From: Kitagawia praeruptora
Lineage: Eukaryota > Streptophyta > Magnoliopsida > Apiales > Apiaceae
Length of the DNA stretch: 64,000 nt
NCBI GenBank assembly: GCA_037693485.1
Contig: CM075353.1
Coordinates: forward strand, 44,850,001 to 44,914,000
Direction of reading: 5' to 3'
The notes under the pieces are model-generated. The model did not search any database and was not told the origin of the DNA. It saw only the letters and a program-made list of their open reading frames with translations. Position numbers and translations under genes: made by a program. This document shows, in pieces, positions 56,862 to 64,000 of this stretch (positions within the stretch are counted from its first letter, which is position 1; every line of letters starts with the position of its first letter).

Positions 56862-59639
56862 CTAAAAATTTAACATTCCTAACTCACTTACTAGTCTACT
56901 GAATGTAGTCTCATCAAGTGGTTTAGTTAAAATATCTGCAAGCTGTTTGTCAGTAGGAACAAAATGAAGTTCCACAGTACCATTCTCAATATGTTCTCTA
57001 ATAAAATGATACCTGACATCAATGTGCTTAGTCCTTGAATGTTGAACTGGATTTTCTGCAATTTTAATAGCACTAGTATTATCACAAAACATAGGAATAT
57101 TACTAAGTGTCATACCATAATCCAGCAACTGATTTCTTATCCAAAGGAGCTGTGCACAACAACTGCCTGCTGCTATGTACTCAGCTTCTGCAGTTGAGGT
57201 TGAAACAGATTGTTGCTTCTTGCTTGCCCAAGAAATCAATCTATTTCCCAAGAATTGACATGTACCTGTAGTGCTTTTCCTGTCTATCTTACACCATGCA
57301 TAATCAGAGTCTCTTGTGAAGCCATTTTCAAGAAGAAATTTAGACAAAGTCTCATACCATGCTCTTGGTGCCTGCTTTAGTCCATAGAGTGCCTTGTCAA
57401 GTTTGTAGACATGATTTGGAAACTTTGGATCAACAAATCCAGGTGGCTGTTCCACATACACTTCCTCATCAAGTTTGCCATTTAGAAAAGCACTCTTTAC
57501 ATCCATCTGGTATACCTTGAATTTTGAATGAGCTGCAAATGCAAGAAACATTCTGATTGCTTCCAATCTTGCTACATGTGCAAAGGTCTCATCATAATCA
57601 ATGCCTTCTTCCTGAGAATAACCCTTGGCCACCAGTCTTGCTTTGTTTCTTACAATCATACCAGATTCATCTAGCTTGTTTCTGAAAACCCATCTTGCAC
57701 CAACAATAGATCTATCTTTAGGTCTTGGTACTAGTTTCCAGACTTTGTTTCTCTCAAACTCACTTAACTCCTCCTGCATTGCAATTACCCAATCAGGATC
57801 CTGTAAGGCTTCTTCAACCTTCTTAGGTTCATTCTTTGAGAGAAAACAACTATACAAGCATTCATTTTGAATTGATCTTCTAGTTCGAACACCACTATTT
57901 GGATCACCAATTATCAAATCTTCAGTATGATCCTTTGTCCATTTTCTAACAGGTGGTAGATTAACTCTGCTAGTCTCTCCCCCTAAGTTAGTGGTATCCC
58001 TTGTAGAAGAATTCTCTCTACCTTCAAAAACTCTCCTTTGATCAATAGAATCAGTAGATTCCATATTGCTGCTAGTTACTGATCTTTCCTCAGTAGACTC
58101 TGAAAGGTCAGTTCCTGATGGAGTAGACTCTGAAACGTCAATTCCTGATGGAATAGACTCTGAAAGACTAGTCTGCTCCTGATGATCACTGTGTTCTCTC
58201 TGATTTATTTGCTCCCCCTCAACAGTAGCATTCCTTTGAGAAGCAATAGAAATTCCTTCTGGAGAACCTTCATCATCACTTGAGAGTATCTCAGAATTCT
58301 TCAGATTTTCAAATTCCAATTTGTCATGGCTTTCATCAGTTTGCAAAATTCCAAATTTCTTATCATCAAATGCAACATGAATTGATTCCATAACAATGTG
58401 AGTTCTGAGATTATAAACTTTGAAGGTCTTAGATGCTGAATATCCTAGAAAAATTGCTTCATCCGATTTGGCTTCAAATTTTCCAAGTTGTTCTGGATGA
58501 ACTTTTAGGACATAGCATTTGCATCCAAAGATGTGAAAATATTTCACACTTGGTTTCTTTCCTTTGATCATCTCATAGGGAGTTTTTCCATGACTATTTA
58601 CCAAGGTACAATTTTGAGTGAAACATGCAGTGTTAATAGCTTCTGCCCAAAAGTAGGTTGGAAGTTTTGCATCTGCAAGCATGGTTCTTGCTGCCTCTAT
58701 GAGAGTCATGTTCTTTCTTTCCACTACACCATTTTGTTGAGGTGTACCAGGTGCAGAAAACTGTTGAGTGATTCCATTGTCTGCACAAAACCCCTCCATT
58801 GTAGAATTCTTGAATTCTGTACCATTGTCACTCCTAAGTACTTTGACTTTGTACTCAGAGTTATTACGAATATTCTTGATGAGTTCAATGATTTGCTGAG
58901 GAGCTTCATCCTTCTTGTGTAGAAAGAACACCCATGTGAACCTTGTGAAATCATCCACCATAACTAGAGCATATCTTTTCTTGCTGATAGACATAATGTT
59001 TACTGGACCAAACAGATCAAGATGTAGCATGTGAAATGGTTCAGTAATTGAATTTTCAATTTTGCTCTTGAAAGTGATTCTTCTTTGCTTTCCAAGCCGA
59101 CATGTATCACAAAGTCCATCTTGCACAAAATTTGCCTGTGGTAGGCCTCTCACCAAATTGTGTTTAACAAGTTGATTAAGCTTCTTGAAATTAAGATGTG
59201 AGAGCTTCTTGTGCCAATTCCAGCTTTCATCACTTGTTGCTTTGCTGTAGAGACATCTAACAATTCATTTAGATGTATCACTTAAGCTGGCTTCATATAT
59301 GTTACCATGTCTTTGACCAGTTAGAACAATGTCTCCATTCTGCATATTCAAGATTTTGCATCCTTCTCTGTCAAAGATTGATTTGTAACCTTTATCACCC
59401 AGTTGACTTATGCTTAAAAGAGTATGTTTCAAGCCTTCAACCAGTGCTACACTTCCTATGATGACATTCCCCAAAACAATTGAGCCATATCCCAGAGTTT
59501 CTCCTTTGTTGCCATCTCCAAAAGATATTACTGGGCCAGCTTTCCTCTCAAACTTTGTAAGCAGGGACTTCTTTCCAGTCATATGTCCAGAGCATCCATT
59601 GTCCAAGATAATTGAATGCTTCTTTCCTGTGCCCTGCAA
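56862..59639 (-). pseudogene. Sirevirus pol: protease, integrase, RT (core deleted), RNase H
   Basis: About 926 codons in one frame. Protease site near residue 13 reads DNGCSGHMTG, where DSGCSRHMTG is usual. A TGA at 59264-59262 interrupts the frame before the integrase HHCC part (WHKKLSHLNF, CDTCRLGKQRR). Integrase Asp/Asp/Glu: LDLFGP, RSDNGTEF, NGVVERKN. RT fingers follow: VGARWVFRNKLDE, ARLVAKGYSQEEGIDY, YQMDVKSAFLNGKL, YKLDKALYGLKQAPRAWY, LLENGFTR. There the frame jumps directly to DSDYAWCKIDRKSTTG of RNase H. About 190 residues with the catalytic YVDD are missing, in frame (junction near 57315). RNase H continues (SVSTSTAEAEYIAA, TKHIDVRYHF, DILTKPL) to 56862. It encodes no working RT. 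Confidence 0.93.
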
Positions 59640-59650
59640 ACAAAAAGTAA

Positions 59651-61942
59651 CTAGTTAGAATTTTTTAGGACCCAACTTTGATTGGATCCTTTCTTACTAG
59701 ATTTAGAGACAACAGACTTTGAAGATTTTGCTTTTATTTTACCTGTTGCAGAGTCAACTTTAGACTCTGATCTCACAAACTGTTTGTGACTAGGAGTTTC
59801 AGATTTCAAAGAATAATAGTCATAATACAGTTCATGATATTCTCTACACATGTAAATGGAATGAAGTAAACTACCACAATGATAACAAGCTTTTTGTGGT
59901 TGGTATTGAATTTTCTGAGTCTTGGGGAATCTGAACTCAGTTTTCCAAGAAGGTTTTTGATTGCAGTCTAGGGCCAAATGATTATGATTACCACACTTAT
60001 AGCATTTTTTCCTAGGTGCATCAGGTACATTCTTGTAATTATTCTCTTTGTTAATACCTTCTTTTCCATTCCTATTTCTCTTGATCTTGCTAGACTCTGA
60101 AAGACCATCTAATCTCTGTTTCAACTGAGACTTAGACAGAAACCCTATGTTTACATTCTTAGGTTTCTCTAACACTTTCTCATCTGAATTACTATTGTTA
60201 ATCCTTTTGTGTACAACAGGGGTACCTTTTGAATCAACAAATTTAACATGATTAGGTTCAGAAACAATTTTCTTACCTTCAGATTTAGATGTGTTAGCTT
60301 CTACCTTACTATCATCATTGACAATAGCTACTTTTTCTTCTTGTCTAGCCTTATCAAAACCTAAACCATTAACCTTACCACGAATTCCACTCTCAAAGAT
60401 TTCTATTGTCTTCTTACTGGAATTGTTAATGGTCTTAATCACATCTCTCTCTTCTTCTAGTTCTTTTCTGACATAGTCATAAGCCTCAAGAATAACACTA
60501 TAATCATGCTTAGCTTTATCAGAACTTAACTTGTATTCTTCCATTTGAATTAATTCAGATTCAAGAAAATTATTTCTATCAACTAATTTATCATTCTTAA
60601 CCTTAAGTTCATCTCTTTCACAAGTAAGAATTCTAAAATTAGTCATAAGATTCTTAAACTCAGCATGGATAGATCTAATTTCATCAGAATTTAAGCTATC
60701 AAATGAATCAAGAGAGTGAAGTGATACCTTAACAGAGGATGGAGAAGTTTTCTTTGGAGATCCAGGTTTGTCTGAACTATTGGCCATCAATGCAATGTTG
60801 TCATAATCCAATTCATCTTCAGAGTCACTGGAATCAGCCCAATCCTTCTGTGTGACCATAAGTGCATTACCCTTTCCTGAATTCCTAGGCTTCTTACACT
60901 CACTAGCAAAATGTCCAAGCTCGCTGCAGTTAAAGCACTTGATCTTGGCCTTATCAAGCTTGACAATTGTACTTTTGCTTTTGTCACTCTTCCTCTCCTC
61001 CTTCTTTTGAAAAGGTCCTTTGCTAAATCTTCTCCTGTTGAATCTTCCTTTCTTGAAAGCTTTAGCAAACATAGCAAAGAGTTCTTGCATATCAGATTCA
61101 GAATCATTGTTGTCAGAGTCCATATCAGTAGTCTATGACTCAGAACTTTCTTTGCTTTTCTTCTTCCTTGAATTCTTTACAGCAATCTCTTCATGCTGTT
61201 CTTCAGGAAGCTTCTTAACTTCAGATTGAGCAGTAAGTGCAATAGTCTTCATCTTTCCTTCACTCCTGCTCTTCTTCTGCTGCTTGTCAAGTTCATAAGC
61301 TCTCAATTTTCCATATACTGCCTCTAATGAAATCTCATCCAGATCATTAGCTTCCTCAATCGCAGATATCTTCTCATTGTAGAAATCAGGCAAAGCTTTC
61401 ATGAACTTTGTATTCATATCCTCCAAGTCATAATATTTACCATGCATGGCCATCTCATTGATGAGTTTTGTAAACCTATCAAAGGTATCAGTAAGTGACT
61501 CACCAGACTTGGATTCAAAGTACTCATACTGTTGTATAAGTAATGTCCTCATATTCTTCCTGACAGGCTTAGTTCCTTCACAGTGAACCTTAAGATTGTC
61601 CCATATATCCTTAGCAGTTTTACAAGAGAGAACATAGTTAGTGAGAACAGAATCAAGACTGTTGAATAATATGTTTCTCACTTTAGCATCTTTGAGAACA
61701 TTCTCCTTGTCCTTATCTGACCATTCAGATTTTGGCTTCTCTGCTGTATGTTCTGGAACAACCACACCATCAACAGTTGCTTGTCCAACGACCTTTGTTG
61801 GAACAAAAGGTCCATCTCTGATTCTGTCAAGATAATCAGGATCTGTTGCTTCCAGATGATGCAACATCTTTACTTCCCATAGAGTATATTCGTTTCTCTT
61901 GAGCATAGGAATTTTAATATTCCCATCCTTGTAACCAGACAT
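59651..61942 (-). pseudogene. Sirevirus gag with one in-frame amber stop
   Basis: Nucleocapsid precursor, 763 codons counting an internal TAG. It starts at 61942 (MSGYKDGNIKIPMLKRN), with the DUF4219/UBN2-type copia gag domain in the first ~200 residues (NEYTLWEVKMLHHLEA, QQYEYFESKSGESLTD). TAG at 61135-61133 follows SSES. The same frame then runs 490 codons with three CX2CX4HX4C zinc knuckles at about residues 335, 645 and 684, and a coiled-coil-like middle (DELKVKNDKLVDRNNFLE). It ends WVLKNSN at 59651. The pol frame is offset by two bases and begins at once, so expression of pol needs a shift, splice or separate initiation. TAG could be read through or is a CAG to TAG mutation. Confidence 0.9.
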
Positions 61943-61977
61943 GATTGCAGATCTTTATGATTACTCGAAATCAACCT

Positions 61978-61989
61978 GCCCTGATACCA
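61978..61989 (-). other. PBS of the Sirevirus
   Basis: Minus strand TGGTATCAGGGC, two bases from the 5' LTR end, initiator tRNA-Met type with one change. Confidence 0.9.
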
Positions 61990-61991
61990 AT

Positions 61992-62722
61992 TGTTAACTC
62001 GAATAACTTGTAGAAGGGGGGGTTGAATACAAGTTATATAATCGTGTCTGATTTTTGCTTGATTATATGAACAAGAATAAACGAATGAATCAAACTCTTG
62101 TTTGTATTAATAAGATCAAATACAAACTCTACCAAAGGTGTACAATACCTTTAGCAGCTGCTGACAATACAAATCTCTCTCTGTTTGTTTCGAACTCTCG
62201 AATACAAACCTTATACAGAGCTACGCACATTCACTTGTTCGACTCACACTCTTTACAATGATATTGAGAGAGTATTTATAATGCTACCTATCAACTAATA
62301 ACAGAAAGATATAATCTATACATGACAATGTTCTGCCTTCTAGTCGATAGTTTCCTTCAATAGAAAAACTCTTTCCTTCATAATATCTTCTTGCTTGTTC
62401 TTCAAACAACGATCATGTTTTATAGCACTTACCAGTTTCTGTAGCATCCATAATGACATCATCAGTAACACGACTGATATCAGGATCTGTACACTGCATC
62501 AGTATCTGATCAACCATCAGTATTGGACCGTCATCAGGATTTGCTCTCTGTTCCTGACATGTAGTCTCCGATACACTGTTCATTCCTGACTAAACTATAC
62601 AGACAACTGTCTTACACATAAATCCTATATACAGTGCTAAATCATTTATAAGATCAGGATTACAAGAAGTATAATGTGTAAATTCTATTCTTAACATCAC
62701 AACTTATGAATTATTCCTAACA
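61992..62722 (-). repeat. 5' LTR of the Sirevirus
   Basis: Plus strand TGTTAACTCGAATAAC to GAATTATTCCTAACA, 731 bp. A minus-strand ATTATAAATAC box at about 62272-62282 is a likely TATA. Confidence 0.93.
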
Positions 62723-62727
62723 GGTAT
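62723..62727. repeat. Sirevirus target duplication GGTAT, right
   Basis: Exact copy of 52009-52013. Confidence 0.95.
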
Positions 62728-64000
62728 CGGATCTCGTAATCCTTCAATTGCCTTGACGCATACGCTATTACCTTACCGTGCTGCATAAGCACACATCCCA
62801 ATCCTTTATGTGAAGCACCACTGTAAATCACGAAATCTCCTTTTCCATCAGGCAACGCCAACACTGGGGCCGTTACCAACCTCTTCTTTAGCTCTTGGAA
62901 ACTCTTCTCACATTTTTCAGTCCATTCAAATTTCTCAGTTTTAGGGTAAGTCGAGTTAGCGGAGCTGCGATCTTCGCAAAATCTTGCACAAATCGTCTAT
63001 AATATCCGGCCAGCCCGATGAAACTCCTCACCTCGGTTGGAGTGGTTGGCCGTTCCCAATTTGAAACTGCCTCTATCTTGGAGGGGTCAACTAGCACTCC
63101 TTCTCTATTGATTACGTGCCTTAAAAATTGTACCTCATTTTTCCAGAACTGACATTTTGAGAATTTGGCATATAGCTGCTCCTTCCGGAGTGTCTCTAAG
63201 GTTATCCTCAAATGTTCAGCGTGTTCTTCCTCTGTCTTTGAGTAGATCAGAATATCATCAATTAAGACTGTAACAAACTGGTCCAAATGCTCCTTGAACA
63301 CTCTATTCATTAAATCCATGAAAGCTGCTAGGGCGTTGGTTAATCCAAACGACATCACCAAGAATTCATAGTGTCCATATCTGGTACAAAATGTAGTCTT
63401 TGGGATATCTTCAGGTTTAATCTTCAATTGGTGATATCCGGTTCTCAAGTCAATCTTGGAGAAATACACAATTCCTCTTAGCTGGTCAAACAAATCATCA
63501 ATTCTGGGTAACGGGTACTTGTTCTTTATGGTTAGCTTGTTCAACTCTCGATAGTCGATGCATAACCTCATACTCCCGTCCTTTTTCTTAACGAACAACA
63601 CTGGTGCGCCCCAAGGTGACACACTGGGTCTTATCATACCCTTATCCAAAAATTCCTGCAATTGCTTTGCTAGCTCTTTCATCTCTACTGGTGCCAATCG
63701 GTACGGGGCCTTGGAAACTGGCGCCGTCCCCGGGGCTAACTCGATAGCAAACTCAATCACTCTATCTAGCGGTAATTCGGGAAGATCTTGAGGAAATACG
63801 TCTTCAAATTCGTTGACTACCGGAATGTCTTGTATCTTGGGCGCCTCTTTCTGGGTGTCTATAACGTAAGCTAAATAAGCTTCGTTCCCTTTTCGTAGTA
63901 GTCTCTTGGTCTGTGCCATGGTCAGAATGGTCCGGGTCTGTCGTAGCCCCTTAAAGACTATTTCCTTCTTCCCTGGGGTTTTCAACTTAACCTTTTTCCC
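62728..64000 (-). pseudogene. Protease end, RT and start of RNase H of gypsy-3, open to the window edge
   Basis: From 64000 leftward: RLLRKGNEAYLAYVID, DIPVVNEFEDVFPQDLP, APYRLAPVEMKEL, GMIRPSVSPWGAPVLFVK, KDGSMRLCIDYRELNKL, PLPRIDDLFDQL, KIDLRTGYHQLKI, RYGHYEFLVMSFGLT, catalytic VLIDDILIYS, YAKFSKCQFW, RSFIGLAGYYRRF. The frame is open for about 365 codons, then shifts by one base after APLTRLT (about 62940). It resumes in RNase H with APVLALPDGKGDF, GLGCVLMQHGK, AYASRQLKDYEIRY, and is cut by the Sirevirus. Both catalytic Asp residues of RT are present. Upstream gag/protease and the 5' LTR are outside the window. Confidence 0.92.

Larger units (their letters stand above)
52014..62722 (-). mobile_element. 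Sirevirus-type Ty1/copia retrotransposon, nearly complete but defective
   Basis: 10,709 bp on the minus strand: 5' LTR 62722-61992, PBS 61989-61978, gag, protease, integrase, RT-RNase H, a long post-pol ORF, PPT 52754-52745, 3' LTR 52744-52014, duplication GGTAT. Both LTRs are 731 bp with only about five differences that I could see, so insertion is recent. The large gag with three zinc knuckles, GAAGGGGGGGTTGAA-like LTR text and long 3' ORF are Sirevirus features. It is defective: one stop in gag, a stop in pol, an in-frame loss of the RT core and a frameshift in the 3' ORF. Confidence 0.95.

Overview
This window is plant nuclear DNA, most likely from a eudicot with a large, repeat-rich genome. 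It carries Tekay/Del-type Ty3 chromoviruses, an OTA-clade Ty3 element with a tRNA-Asp-type primer site, a Sirevirus-type Ty1/copia element, CACTA elements, a non-autonomous Helitron and a small TIR transposon. I see no intact host gene, no rRNA or tRNA gene and no CRISPR array. The only host-derived coding sequence is a decayed fragment of a UDP-arabinose/UDP-xylose 4-epimerase (MUR4/UXE-like) gene carried inside a CACTA element. The species cannot be fixed from the sequence alone.

Layout. (1) 1-822 is a truncated piece of a giant LTR, fused to a minus-strand gag fragment (823-1043). (2) 1044-17002 is one 16-kb LARD-like element, flanked by TTGCC on both sides. Its LTRs are about 5.4 kb, larger than its 2.35-kb internal region, which has a PBS and PPT but no recognisable protein domain. 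Its 5' LTR carries a 2849-bp Helitron that the 3' LTR lacks. (3) The LARD sits in the leader/gag of a minus-strand OTA element whose PBS and LTR follow at 17158-18804. (4) 18805-22025 holds a copia RT scrap, a probable solo copia LTR and one end of a CACTA element. (5) 22026-41310 is a decayed plus-strand Tekay element (gypsy-1). Its RNase H region is split by a 9.6-kb CACTA element (29471-39101, target duplication AAT), which itself holds a 5-kb minus-strand solo LTR (30234-35273, target duplication AGTAC) and the captured epimerase exons. (6) 41311-44869 is a second, minus-strand copy of the same family (gypsy-2), tail to tail with gypsy-1. A GC-rich TIR transposon lies between its PPT and LTR. 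(7) From 44870 rightward all elements are minus-strand and nested. An LTR (LTR-A) cuts gypsy-2 RT. LTR-B of a third Tekay element (gypsy-3) cuts LTR-A. A Sirevirus (52014-62722, target duplication GGTAT) cuts the RNase H of gypsy-3, whose RT then runs off the window at 64000.

The genes act only within each element: gag, protease, integrase, RT and RNase H for copying and integration, plus a long post-pol ORF in the Sirevirus. All are disrupted. The LARD is probably mobilised in trans by a Tekay-type partner, because its PBS and PPT are almost those of the Tekay copies. Every Tekay-type LTR here ends in a related inverted-repeat motif next to the terminus.

The strongest observations are the LARD with its dateable Helitron (precise empty site in the sister LTR), the CACTA with captured epimerase exons, and the Sirevirus whose RT core is missing in frame although its LTRs are almost identical.
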